Part shown: piece after piece, positions 33,212 through 41,424 of the stretch
How the letters are laid out: every line of letters begins with the position of its first letter
Numbering within the stretch: position 1 is the stretch's first letter
NCBI GenBank assembly: GCA_019114415.1
Contig: DXFO01000054.1
Location: 1-54,027, forward strand
Direction of reading: 5' to 3'
From: Candidatus Gemmiger faecavium
GTDB taxonomy: Bacteria; Bacillota; Clostridia; Oscillospirales; Ruminococcaceae
Length of the DNA stretch: 54,027 nucleotides
The notes under the pieces: model-generated
Database searches by the model: none
What the model saw: only the letters and a program-made list of their open reading frames with translations
Told to the model about the DNA's origin: nothing
Made by a program: the position numbers and the translations under genes

Positions 33212-33625
33212 TCAGTGCTCAATATTTTTGGGGCCGAACCCTATGGGCAGAAGATCTCCCAGCGTGCAGACCTGATAATCATCCTCGCTTTTGGCCAGGA
33301 TCACCCGCAGATCGTTTCCGCCGAACTCGAACAAAGCCTGCCGGCAGACTCCGCAAGGGCTGGTAGGCAGCGTGTTCTTCTGGTTCTCCAGGCTTCCCAC
33401 AACAGCGATGGCCTCAAATTCCCGCTCACCGCTGCTCACTGCCTGGGAAAGCGCCGCGCGTTCCGCACAGATGGTCGGCGAAAACGACGCGTTCTCAATA
33501 TTGCAGCCGCAATAAACTTTGCCGCTTTTGCCCAGAAGAGCCGCCCCCACCTTGAAGTGGGAATATGGTGTATAGGCGTTTTCACGCACGGCGAAGGCCG
33601 CACGGATCAACGTCCGGTCGTCCAT
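33212..33625 (-). CDS. cdd: Cytidine deaminase
   Basis: Deaminates cytidine and deoxycytidine to uridine forms in pyrimidine salvage. The 137-residue homotetramer-type protein has NIENASFSPTICAERAALSQAV (zinc-binding CAE with the catalytic glutamate) and PTSPCGVCRQALFEF (two more zinc cysteines). It overlaps deoD by one base (ATGA), which shows translational coupling. Confidence 0.96.
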   Translation of the reverse strand: MDDRTLIRAAFAVRENAYTPYSHFKVGAALLGKSGKVYCGCNIENASFSPTICAERAALSQAVSSGEREFEAIAVVGSLENQKNTLPTSPCGVCRQALFEFGGNDLRVILAKSEDDYQVCTLGDLLPIGFGPKNIEH

Positions 33626-34344
33626 CAGAGAGTCACCCCCAGTGCGACTTTCATCATGGCGGTAAAGCTGGTCTGGCGCTGCTCGGGGGTAGTGGCCTCG
33701 GGAGAGACAAAGCTGTCGGAAATGGTCAGCAGGCAGGCGGCACGTTTGCCCAGGACTTTTGCATTATGGAAAAGTGCGAAGCTTTCCATCTCAACTGCAA
33801 CGCAGCCCTTTTCGTCCCGCAGCCGCTCCCAATACACTGGCTTCTCGTCGGACGGTTCCCGATAGAATACGTCGCTGGAATGGATGACGCCTTCAATCAG
33901 AGGAATGTTCTGCGCCGCGGCGCTGGCACGCAGTGCGTCGTTCAGTTCCGCATTGGGCAGCTGGATGTCATCCGGGTCCCCAGACTGGGTGAGGGCAAAG
34001 CTGCTTTCCGAATAGGCACCGGTAGCCAGAACCACGTCAAACAGGCGTGCTTTCTCGGTATACGAACCGGCCGAACCGATGCGGATAATGTTCTCTACAC
34101 CATACTGGGTATACAGTTCATAGGAATAAATGCCGATGGAAGGCATTCCCATTCCGCTGCCCATCACGCTGACAGGGCGTCCCTGGTAGGTTCCGGTAAA
34201 TCCGTACATTCCGCGAACGTCGGTGACAAGACGCGGATTCTCCAAAAACGTATCGGCAATAAACTTTGCACGCAGCGGATCGCCGGGCATCAGCACGGTC
34301 GCCGCGAAATCTCCTTTTTGTGCGCGGTTATGCGGGGTAGACAT
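33625..34344 (-). CDS. deoD: Purine nucleoside phosphorylase, DeoD type
   Basis: Phosphorolysis of purine nucleosides to base and ribose 1-phosphate. The 239-residue protein has MPGDPLRAKFIADTFL (phosphate site), GSGMGMPSIGIYSYEL, IRIGSAGSY and VEMESFALF (nucleoside site), with the catalytic aspartate in LTISDSF. AGGAGA lies upstream of the ATG. First gene of the deoD-cdd-BMP cluster. A perfect 7-bp inverted repeat overlaps its promoter. Confidence 0.96.
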   Translation of the reverse strand: MSTPHNRAQKGDFAATVLMPGDPLRAKFIADTFLENPRLVTDVRGMYGFTGTYQGRPVSVMGSGMGMPSIGIYSYELYTQYGVENIIRIGSAGSYTEKARLFDVVLATGAYSESSFALTQSGDPDDIQLPNAELNDALRASAAAQNIPLIEGVIHSSDVFYREPSDEKPVYWERLRDEKGCVAVEMESFALFHNAKVLGKRAACLLTISDSFVSPEATTPEQRQTSFTAMMKVALGVTL

Positions 34345-34409
34345 ATTACATCTCTCCTTTTCTCTTTACATTGCCGCCGCACGCGGCCTCTTTTGTTGTG
34401 AATTCAGTA

Positions 34410-34434
34410 TACCACATTTTGCCGCTTTGTGGTA
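34410..34434. promoter_or_regulatory. Operator-like inverted repeat between deoD and the radical SAM gene
   Basis: TACCACA (34410-34416) and TGTGGTA (34428-34434) are a perfect inverted repeat with an 11-base spacer. Its left arm runs into the minus-strand -10 TATACT (34411-34406) of the deoD operon; the matching -35 (TTTACC, 19-base spacing) lies in the right arm. The repeat also lies about 60 bases before the divergent radical SAM gene. The binding protein is unknown. Confidence 0.45.
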
Positions 34435-34494
34435 AACTGATACAAAGATTCCTTGAGTTCTTCACGATTTTAATGCCCGGAAAGGATGCGTATC

Positions 34495-35409
34495 ATGAAT
34501 CTGCCCACCTGTTGCCGTTTATGCCCGCGTCAGTGCGGCGCCAACCGTCTGGCAGGAGAAACCGGCCAGTGCGGCGCAGGCAGCAAACTGCTGGTGGCAC
34601 GCGCCGCACTGCACCATTGGGAAGAGCCCTGTCTGAGCGGCCCCGCCGATGCGGAGACCGGCAGCGGTACCGTATTTTTTACCGGCTGTCCCCTCAAATG
34701 CTGCTATTGCCAGAACTATGCCATCAGCCAGGAAGGCCTGGGCAAGGAAATCGATGTCGCGCGCCTTACCGCTATCTTTTTGGAACTGCAGAAAAAAGGC
34801 GCCAAGAATCTCAATCTGGTCACAGCGACTCAGTGGCTGCCCTGGATCCGCACGGCACTCCGGGATGCGCGGGAGCAAGGTCTGACGATTCCCGTTGTAT
34901 ACAACACTGGCGGATATGAGCGAGTTGAAACGGTCCGCGCCTTGACCAATGATGTGGACATCTGGCTGGCGGACTACAAATATGCCGACCCGGAGTTGGC
35001 CGATCAGCTTTCCAACGCCCCCGACTATGCCGATGTCTGTGAGAAAGCCATCCGGCAGATGCTGGTTCAGGCAGGCGCGCCCCGGTATGACTGCGACGGA
35101 TACATGAGTCGAGGGGTTATTTTACGGCACCTTGTGCTGCCGGGACACGCGGAGGATTCTCTGCGCGTCATTGAACGTATGGCCGCTCTGCGGGATGAGA
35201 CAGGCATTCCTTTTGTCACCAGTCTGATGTGCCAGTTTACTCCCTTCTACCACGCCGCCGAGCAGGGGCTGGGACGCCGAGTCACCAGCTACGAATATCG
35301 GAAAGTTGTGGACGCTGCCATTCGTTTTGGTCTGACTGACGGTTATATGCAGCAAAAAAGCAGCGCCCGGGAAGAATACACTCCCCCCTTTGATTTTGAA
35401 GGAGTATGA
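34495..35409 (+). CDS. Radical SAM protein related to PflA-type activases
   Basis: A 304-residue radical SAM enzyme. It opens with a cysteine-rich stretch (CCRLCPRQCGANR and GETGQCGAG), then GTVFFTGCPLKCCYCQNYAISQEG with the C-x3-C-x2-C cluster motif, NLNLVTATQW and a C-terminal VTSLMCQFTPFY. This layout is that of the YgiQ/PflA-like and AmmeMemoRadiSam-like group, whose usual role is activating a glycyl radical enzyme. No glycyl radical enzyme is in the window. The ATG at 34495 has AAAGG nine bases upstream; the ATG at 34486 overlaps that site. Confidence 0.85.
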   Translation: MNLPTCCRLCPRQCGANRLAGETGQCGAGSKLLVARAALHHWEEPCLSGPADAETGSGTVFFTGCPLKCCYCQNYAISQEGLGKEIDVARLTAIFLELQKKGAKNLNLVTATQWLPWIRTALRDAREQGLTIPVVYNTGGYERVETVRALTNDVDIWLADYKYADPELADQLSNAPDYADVCEKAIRQMLVQAGAPRYDCDGYMSRGVILRHLVLPGHAEDSLRVIERMAALRDETGIPFVTSLMCQFTPFYHAAEQGLGRRVTSYEYRKVVDAAIRFGLTDGYMQQKSSAREEYTPPFDFEGV

Positions 35410-35420
35410 TCCGTGCGAAC

Positions 35421-35449
35421 TTGATTTTGATTCCGAATTCCTTTAGAAT
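35421..35449 (+). promoter_or_regulatory. Possible promoter of the DUF6056-like gene
   Basis: TTGATT (35421-35426) and TAGAAT (35444-35449) are 17 bases apart, 70 bases before the ATG. The -10 is moderate. Confidence 0.45.
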
Positions 35450-35518
35450 CGTAACCGTATTTTGATTTTCCTTTGAATCCCGGCTCATTTTCTACGGGCC
35501 TGAATGGAGGTATCCGCC

Positions 35519-36937
35519 ATGCTCCTCGGGACAAAGCATCGCAAAACATGCTTTCGCCTTTTGGCCGTATTGGTCTTTGTACTGATGCTGTTGTACAACT
35601 GCCTGACGCCGTATATTGCCGATGACTTTACTTTCGCTTATGCCTTTGACACGGGGTTGCGGCTGCAAAGTCTGCCGCAGCTGATCCAAAGCCTTGCTTT
35701 TCATTATATGGAATGGACCGGGCGGGTCATCGTCAAGTTCTTTGCTCAGGGCTTTACCATGTTCCCCAAAATCGTGTTCAACATTTTCAATGCTGCCGCC
35801 TATCTGGGCCTTGGTCTCGTCATCTACCGCCTTGCCCGCGGACGCAGCAGCGGCCGGTATGATGTTATTGCCTTCATCTTGATCCAGGCTGCGCTATGGG
35901 AAATCAGCCCTGCGTTTGGTCAGACCAATCTCTGGATGTGTGGTGCATGTAACTACTTGTGGGCCTCCTTGGGCTGCCTTGCCTTTTTGCTGCCGTGGCG
36001 ATATTACCTGCAAAAGCCTTTTGCAAGCGGCAAAAAGATGTGCATTGGTATGGCCGTTGCGGGATTGTTTGCCGGATGGCTCAGCGAAAATACCAGCGCC
36101 GGTATGCTCGTCTGCCTGGTACTGTGCATCATCTTCCTGCTGTGGCAAAAACAGAAAGTCCCCACCTGGATGTATACTGGATTTGGCGGCGCTCTGCTTG
36201 GATTTGTGATTCTGATCGCTGCCCCCGGCAATTACAATCGCGCCGACGACTTTGCTGACACAACGCCGTTTTTGACCAAGTATGCCGTCCGTTTTCTTGA
36301 CTGCGTGAATATGCTGTGGGACAATGCCCTGCCGCTGCTCTTGGTATTTGCGGCGCTTTATGTCCTGCTCTGGATGCAAAAGAAGTCGCCGGCCGAACTG
36401 GCGTGGCCTGCCATCTTGCTGTTGGGCGGCCTGGGAGCAAACTTCGCCATGATCCTGAGCCCGTTTTATTATGATCGTTCTTCCCATGGAGTTTTCAGCC
36501 TCCTGACCGCCGCCTGCGCTGCCTGCCTGATCCAGTTGGAAGGCAAGCAGCTTCGCGCACTGTTCGCTGCCGGTACCGCCTGCGTATCCGTCATTTGCCT
36601 GTTTGATATCTGCGGCGCAACCTACGACATCGCGAGCTATTGGATGATGTACCGTACCCGGGAAGCACTGATCGTTTCCGAAGCCTCCGAAAATGAGGGA
36701 GCCCCCATCGTCACCTATGGAATCGAGCCGTATACCAAATGGTGCGGCGCCTATGATCTGCCTGATATTCGTGAGAACGGCGAGGATTCCATCGCGCTGG
36801 CACGGGCCAAGTGGTACGGCGTCGCGGAGCTGACTGCCGACGAGGTCCGCACCTATCCCTTCCCCGGACACACCAACGCGGCTTATGAAGCCGGCTACGA
36901 AGAAAGCGCTGAGGCCGAAAGCAAAGGCGTCTCCTAA
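35519..36937 (+). CDS. DUF6056-like polytopic membrane protein 1
   Basis: A 472-residue membrane protein with about ten to eleven hydrophobic segments and a hydrophilic C-terminal tail of about 90 residues. Just after the first segment is YIADDFTFAY, an Asp-Asp motif in the first outside loop, followed by YMEWTGR. This layout recalls GT-C glycosyltransferases and the DUF6056 family. A second protein of the same type is at 46703-48196 (PSADDYVYAA). Function unknown; a sugar transfer to the cell surface is a guess. GGAGG lies eight bases before the ATG at 35519. Confidence 0.65.
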   Translation: MLLGTKHRKTCFRLLAVLVFVLMLLYNCLTPYIADDFTFAYAFDTGLRLQSLPQLIQSLAFHYMEWTGRVIVKFFAQGFTMFPKIVFNIFNAAAYLGLGLVIYRLARGRSSGRYDVIAFILIQAALWEISPAFGQTNLWMCGACNYLWASLGCLAFLLPWRYYLQKPFASGKKMCIGMAVAGLFAGWLSENTSAGMLVCLVLCIIFLLWQKQKVPTWMYTGFGGALLGFVILIAAPGNYNRADDFADTTPFLTKYAVRFLDCVNMLWDNALPLLLVFAALYVLLWMQKKSPAELAWPAILLLGGLGANFAMILSPFYYDRSSHGVFSLLTAACAACLIQLEGKQLRALFAAGTACVSVICLFDICGATYDIASYWMMYRTREALIVSEASENEGAPIVTYGIEPYTKWCGAYDLPDIRENGEDSIALARAKWYGVAELTADEVRTYPFPGHTNAAYEAGYEESAEAESKGVS

Positions 36938-37105
36938 AGCCGATAACATATGCTGCACCTAATGTATTGGATCGGTATCTGGCAGCAACTCGCTCACTCT
37001 CCCCTTTTGTCGGCGAATCGGTAGATTTATTTCCTAGAACAAGACATTCCGTCTTATTTCCGTTCGATCCCAGCGCCCTATCCAATCTTAATATTTCAAA
37101 AAAAC

Positions 37106-37146
37106 AAACCGCCCCGGTACAGACAATTCTGCACCGGGGCGGTTTT
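37106..37146. terminator. Bidirectional terminator
   Basis: AAACCGCCCCGGT (37106-37118) pairs with ACCGGGGCGGTTTT (37133-37146), with T-runs on both strands. It ends the carboxyltransferase operon and probably the convergent membrane-protein gene. The 36938-37105 stretch shows nothing else. Confidence 0.85.
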
Positions 37147-37185
37147 CAGTTTATTGCTTTTTGTTCAGGCGAAAGTGCAAGTCCA

Positions 37186-38589
37186 TCAGACGGGATGGCT
37201 CTTGTTCTCGTAGTCCGCATGGAGAGCGTCAACGCCCTGGATGCGTGCATTGCGCTTTTCAAAGAACTTGGGCGCAACTTGCGGGAACATAGCGTAGGTC
37301 AGGACATCCTCTTCCTGGATCGCGTATTTGGCGGCTTCAGCCTTCAGCTTGTCCATTTCCGGCTCAAGCGTATCGGCAAAGCGGCAGGTAATGGGAGTCT
37401 CGCCCTTCAGGATCATAGCCTGGAACTCGGGCTTGATGGGAGCGGGAGTCTTGCCGTAATCGCCATGGACCAGGCCCTTGAACTCCTTGGTGACCATCTT
37501 GTAGCGCTCGCCCATAATGACATTGAAGACCGCCTGAGTACCAACGATCTGGCTGGTCGGGGTGACCAGCGGCGGATAACCGGCATCCTCGCGGACACGC
37601 GGGATTTCCTTCAGAACTTCGTCGAGCTTGTCTTCCTTGCCGGCGTCCTTGAGCTGCTTGAGCATGTTGGAGAACATGCCGCCCGGGACCTGATACAACA
37701 GAGTGTTGGCGTCAACGCCCAGGCTCTTGGGGCTGATCTGACCATTGGCGATATACTTCTCGCGCAGCTTGGCGAAGTATGCACGCACAATGTTCAGCTG
37801 AGCCAGGTCAAGGCCGGTGTCATAATCGGTATCCTGCAGAGCGGCGACCAGGCTTTCGGTGGGCATATGAGAAGTGCCCAGAGCCAGCGGGCTCATCGCA
37901 GTATCGACAATATCAGCGCCAGCCTCGATGCCCTTCAGAATGGACATGGAAGCCAGACCGGCGGTGTAATGGCTATGGATATCGATGGGAATGCTGACGG
38001 TCTCCTTCAGCTTTTTGACGAGATCGTAGCAGGTATAGGGCTTGAGCAGGCCGGCCATATCCTTGATGCAGATGGAGTTTGCTCCCATCTCTTCCAGGGT
38101 CTTGGCGTACTCGGCAAAATACTCGTTGTTATGGACAGGGCTCAGCGTATAGCTGATGCAGCCCTGCACATGCGCGCCCTCCTTGTTGGCCGCCTTGATG
38201 GCAGTCTGGAGGTTGCGGGGATCGTTCAGAGCGTCAAAAATACGGATCACGTCGATGCCGTTGGCCACAGACTTCTGAACAAAGTACTCGACGGCGTCGT
38301 CCGCATAGGGACGGTAGCCCAGCATGTTCTGGCCGCGGAACAGCATCTGCAGCTTCTGGTGGGGCAGCTCTTTGCGCAGGATGCGCAGACGGTCCCACGG
38401 ATCTTCGTCCAGGAAGCGGATACAGGAGTCAAACGTTGCGCCGCCCCAGCACTCAACGGAGAAATACGGGATCTTGTCCATTTCGGGCAGGATGGGACGC
38501 ATTTCGTCCATGGTCATACGGGTCGCCAGCAAAGACTGGTGCGCGTCGCGAAGCACAACTTCGGTAATCTTTATCGGTTTCTTAGCCAA
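37186..38589 (-). CDS. Pyruvate/oxaloacetate carboxyltransferase subunit (OadA/PycB/5S type)
   Basis: The subunit that moves the carboxyl group between carboxybiotin and pyruvate/oxaloacetate. The 467-residue protein has the metal-site aspartate and LRDAHQSLLATRM start, SVECWGGATFDSCIRFL, RGQNMLGY, the lysine in CIKDMAGLL and HSHYTAGLA for metal binding, then the carboxyltransferase C-terminal domain. It lacks a fused biotinyl domain, so it uses the separate carrier at 38644-39024. The start is a TTG (38589) with CGAGGTGA upstream. Codon use is strongly biased, suggesting high expression. Confidence 0.93.
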   Translation of the reverse strand: MAKKPIKITEVVLRDAHQSLLATRMTMDEMRPILPEMDKIPYFSVECWGGATFDSCIRFLDEDPWDRLRILRKELPHQKLQMLFRGQNMLGYRPYADDAVEYFVQKSVANGIDVIRIFDALNDPRNLQTAIKAANKEGAHVQGCISYTLSPVHNNEYFAEYAKTLEEMGANSICIKDMAGLLKPYTCYDLVKKLKETVSIPIDIHSHYTAGLASMSILKGIEAGADIVDTAMSPLALGTSHMPTESLVAALQDTDYDTGLDLAQLNIVRAYFAKLREKYIANGQISPKSLGVDANTLLYQVPGGMFSNMLKQLKDAGKEDKLDEVLKEIPRVREDAGYPPLVTPTSQIVGTQAVFNVIMGERYKMVTKEFKGLVHGDYGKTPAPIKPEFQAMILKGETPITCRFADTLEPEMDKLKAEAAKYAIQEEDVLTYAMFPQVAPKFFEKRNARIQGVDALHADYENKSHPV

Positions 38590-38643
38590 TCTCGTTCACC
38601 TCGTTTAGAACCGCGTTGCGGTCACTTTATATGTGTTGTGTTC

Positions 38644-39024
38644 TCAGTTCATCGTGACCAGCAGGTCGCCGGAGCTGACGGTGTCACCCTTACGGACATC
38701 GACGGTGGCGATGGTGCCGTCCTGAGGAGCGGAGATCTCGTTCTCCATCTTCATAGCTTCCAGGATCATCATAACGGAACCGGCCTTGACGGAATCGCCG
38801 GGCTTGACGCGAACGTCCAAGATGTTGCCGGGCATGGGAGCGGCAACGGAAACAGCGCCGGCAGCGCCCTGAGGTGCGGCAGGTGCAGGAGCAGCAGCGG
38901 GGGCAGCAGCAGGAGCCGGTGCAGCCGGAGCGGCAGGCGCAGCAGGAGCAACCGGTGCGCCGGTATTCTCTTCAACAGTGACCTGGTAGGCAACGCCGTT
39001 TACGGTAACGGTAAGATTTTTCAT
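38644..39024 (-). CDS. Biotin carboxyl carrier protein
   Basis: A 126-residue biotinyl protein. A short N-terminal strand is followed by a Pro/Ala-rich flexible linker (about residues 23-57) and the biotinyl domain, with the biotinylated lysine in EAMKMENEI near residue 92. It resembles GcdC/MmdC and the 1.3S transcarboxylase subunit. AAGGAGG precedes the ATG. It lies between the two carboxyltransferase subunits, and all three read the same way. Confidence 0.95.
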   Translation of the reverse strand: MKNLTVTVNGVAYQVTVEENTGAPVAPAAPAAPAAPAPAAAPAAAPAPAAPQGAAGAVSVAAPMPGNILDVRVKPGDSVKAGSVMMILEAMKMENEISAPQDGTIATVDVRKGDTVSSGDLLVTMN

Positions 39025-39063
39025 AGGGATAATCCTCCTTCAAAGTTCAGAAGTCTCCGATAA

Positions 39064-40386
39064 TCAAAGCGCGATATTGCCGTGTTTCTTGGACAGGCGA
39101 ACCGCACGTTTCGTTGCCAGCATATCCAGTGCCTGTGCAACTTCATTGCGGACGTTGGCAGCGGCAGAAGCCGTGTCGGCAGCACCGGCTGCAGCTGCAG
39201 CCTTGGCGGAGCAGACTTCGCTGCGGTAAGCAGCGGCCTTGTCCTTGGTGGCCTTGGTAATGTTGTCCGAAGCATAAATCTCGTCCTTGTACAGAACGCT
39301 CACCGCCGCTTCGGGTGCCAGCGGGGCGACAGTGCAGCCTTCCACTGCAATGCGCCAGTCCGCGGGAGCGGCAAACACGGTATAAACAGGGCCGACTGCC
39401 TCACCGGCAAGAACGGCAACCTTCACCGTGGTAGCTTCCGCATACACGCCAGCCATACGGGCAGCCTGACGGATGCCGCCGGCCTGATCGTCGGACTCGC
39501 TCTTGACGAAGCCGTCGGTATTGACCACGGTAACCACCGGGATGCTGTAAGCATCGCACATACGGACAAAACGGGCAGCCTTGGCGGTGCAGTGGTGATC
39601 CAGCCCGGCCTTGGCGGTAGCCATGATGCCGGCAGCCATGCCGTTGATGGTGCCCAGAGCGGTGTACACATTAGCGCCGTAGCCAGCGTACAGCTCGATC
39701 AGGCTGTCAGCATCGGCAATGGATGCAGCAGCCTGCTTGGGATCATACTTAGCCAGGTCCAGAGCGGCCTTGGGAGCAGCAAAATCAAACACGGCAGGGC
39801 CAGCCAGGTTGTTGCCCGGCAGCATGCCCACCAGGGCGGAAGCCTGCTTGGCAGCATCCAGTGCGTCCTTGGCGTGAACGGCCTCGACACCGGCGCGTGC
39901 GGCAAAAGCTTCGCTGCCGGCATCCGCCACTTTGTCGTCACTGTTGAAGGGAGCAGTCAGGAAAAGCTCCGCCTCTTCCGACACAATGCAGATATCCGCC
40001 GCGGCGGCATGGATCGCGGAAGTACCCGCGCAGACGCCGGTCACAACGGCGATCTGAGGAACCACGCCCGAGATGCGGGAAATCTCGCTCATCAGACGGG
40101 CATTCGCGGTCAGAAGCTCCAGTCCCCCGTCCAGCTTTGCGCCGGTGGAATCGTAAAACGTCACGACCGGGTTGCCGGTCTCGGCGGCCATTTCCAGCAC
40201 GCGGATGGTCTTGTTGATGTCATTGACGCCCAGCGGGGTGCCGTCCTGGCAAACCACGTATGCGGTCTGACCGTTGGCACAGCCGTAAGCAGCGCTCACA
40301 GCCCCCTCCTGGAACAGCGGCGTATAGACACCGTCGTCAAAAAAATGTGCAAGGATCTGTTCCTTGCCCGCCTTTTTTGCTGCCAT
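39064..40386 (-). CDS. Divergent acyl-CoA carboxyltransferase subunit (MmdA/PCCB-like)
   Basis: A 440-residue member of the carboxyltransferase family that acts on acyl-CoA (methylmalonyl-CoA decarboxylase alpha, propionyl-CoA carboxylase beta, 12S transcarboxylase). The C-terminal half is well kept (FVRMCDAYSIPVVTVVNTDGFV, GGIRQAARMAGVYAEATTVKVAVL, and SKKHGNIAL at the end). It is 60-80 residues shorter than usual (about 510) and the N-terminal half is changed. The normal SGGARIQEG reads STGAKLDGG, and the CAGG of the second oxyanion hole reads CAGT. It may have another acyl substrate or be a structural partner. AGGGAGG precedes the ATG. Confidence 0.82.
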   Translation of the reverse strand: MAAKKAGKEQILAHFFDDGVYTPLFQEGAVSAAYGCANGQTAYVVCQDGTPLGVNDINKTIRVLEMAAETGNPVVTFYDSTGAKLDGGLELLTANARLMSEISRISGVVPQIAVVTGVCAGTSAIHAAAADICIVSEEAELFLTAPFNSDDKVADAGSEAFAARAGVEAVHAKDALDAAKQASALVGMLPGNNLAGPAVFDFAAPKAALDLAKYDPKQAAASIADADSLIELYAGYGANVYTALGTINGMAAGIMATAKAGLDHHCTAKAARFVRMCDAYSIPVVTVVNTDGFVKSESDDQAGGIRQAARMAGVYAEATTVKVAVLAGEAVGPVYTVFAAPADWRIAVEGCTVAPLAPEAAVSVLYKDEIYASDNITKATKDKAAAYRSEVCSAKAAAAAGAADTASAAANVRNEVAQALDMLATKRAVRLSKKHGNIAL

Positions 40387-40442
40387 ATATGAACCTCCCT
40401 GTTGTGATAGTGCAAGATGGTTGCGTTATGCCATATGTATAG

Positions 40443-40471
40443 ATTATACTACGTAAATTTCTGTCAAACAA
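40443..40471 (-). promoter_or_regulatory. Promoter of the carboxyltransferase operon
   Basis: On the minus strand TTGTTT (40471-40466) and perfect TATAAT (40448-40443) are 17 bases apart. A TTGACA also lies at 40467-40462 but would be only 13 bases from the -10. Confidence 0.65.
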
Positions 40472-40475
40472 GTGC

Positions 40476-40488
40476 TTTTGTCACAAAA
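40476..40488. promoter_or_regulatory. 13-bp palindrome upstream of the carboxyltransferase promoter
   Basis: TTTTGTCACAAAA is a perfect palindrome around its central base, four bases upstream of the -35. The position suits an activator or a redox/metabolite regulator. It contains TTGT/ACAA ends as in Rex sites but lacks the usual spacing, so I do not assign it. Confidence 0.35.
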
Positions 40489-40550
40489 TTGTGCACGGTG
40501 TATAAGTTTTTTTGGCTTGCGTGACATCATCTGACAGGTATTCCGACATA

Positions 40551-41339
40551 TTATTTATGCGGGAAGGGACCTTTTCGGGAAGATTCTTCTTTCACCACAG
40601 AGGATTTGCTCTGTCTGGCGGCTGCACGCAGGGCCGAAACCTCGGATTTTTTCAGTTCGCGGTACTGCCCGGGCTGCAGCATTCCCAGCTTGACGGGGCC
40701 TTCCGCACTGCGCTTCAGGCGGACGACCTCCAGCCCCACCGCTTCGCACATGCGGCGGATCTGCCGGTTGCGGCCTTCATGCAGGGTGATCTCCAGTACA
40801 GTACGGCCGGGCTCGTCCGTCACGACATGAATGACTGCCGGCGCAGTGCGCACACCGTCATCCAGCACAACACCGGAGGACATCTGCACGATCTGCTGTT
40901 CGGTGGCGCGGGGACGCACGGTAACGCGGTACAGCTTGCCTACGCCGCCCGAGGGATGGGTCAGCAGGTTGGCAAAGGCGCCGTCATCCGTCAAGAGCAA
41001 AAGGCCCTCGCTGTCCTTGTCCAGACGGCCCACCGGGTAAACACGGCGCGGCACATCGGTCAGCAGATCCATTACCGTCTTGCGGCCGCGCTCGTCGGAC
41101 GCAGTGGTGATGTAGCCCCGAGGTTTATGGAGCATCAAATAAATGTACTGACGCTTGCGGACAATGCGGAGATTCTTTCCATCCACAGACACCTTATCAT
41201 AATCGGGGTCCATTTTATCTCCAAGGCCGACCGGATGCCCGTTGACCTTGACCCGGCCTTCCGCAATCAGCTGCTCTGCTGCACGGCGGGAGCAGTATCC
41301 CTGATCGGAAAGGACTTTCTGAATACGCTGTTCTGACAT
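40551..41339 (-). CDS. rluB: 23S rRNA pseudouridine synthase, RluB/RsuA family
   Basis: A 262-residue pseudouridine synthase. The N-terminal S4 RNA-binding domain (about residues 1-60) has RIQKVLSDQGYCSRRAAEQLIAEGRVKVNG. The catalytic domain has YLMLHKPRGYIT and the active-site aspartate in PVGRLDKDSEGLLLLTDDG, and it ends with EGRNRQIRRMCEAVGLEVVRLKR. A short basic C-terminal tail follows. CAGGAGG precedes the ATG. Last gene of the scpA operon. Confidence 0.94.
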   Translation of the reverse strand: MSEQRIQKVLSDQGYCSRRAAEQLIAEGRVKVNGHPVGLGDKMDPDYDKVSVDGKNLRIVRKRQYIYLMLHKPRGYITTASDERGRKTVMDLLTDVPRRVYPVGRLDKDSEGLLLLTDDGAFANLLTHPSGGVGKLYRVTVRPRATEQQIVQMSSGVVLDDGVRTAPAVIHVVTDEPGRTVLEITLHEGRNRQIRRMCEAVGLEVVRLKRSAEGPVKLGMLQPGQYRELKKSEVSALRAAARQSKSSVVKEESSRKGPFPHK

Positions 41340-41424
41340 GTTATTCCTCCTGATAGAGAAAACGGACGCTGTCCGGCCTGTACGCCGGGCCGCGCCCGTT
41401 CATTCCGTGTATTGCGCGGCCAGA

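Noticed and set aside
36967-39063. A 698-codon plus-strand open frame opposite the carboxyltransferase genes.
   Set aside because: It lies antisense to three well-supported genes with strong codon bias. Codon-biased GC-rich genes leave the opposite frame open. It matches no domain.
40476-40488. Calling the palindrome a Rex site.
   Set aside because: Rex sites have TTGTG...CACAA with a longer spacer; here the arms meet at one base, so the identity is open.
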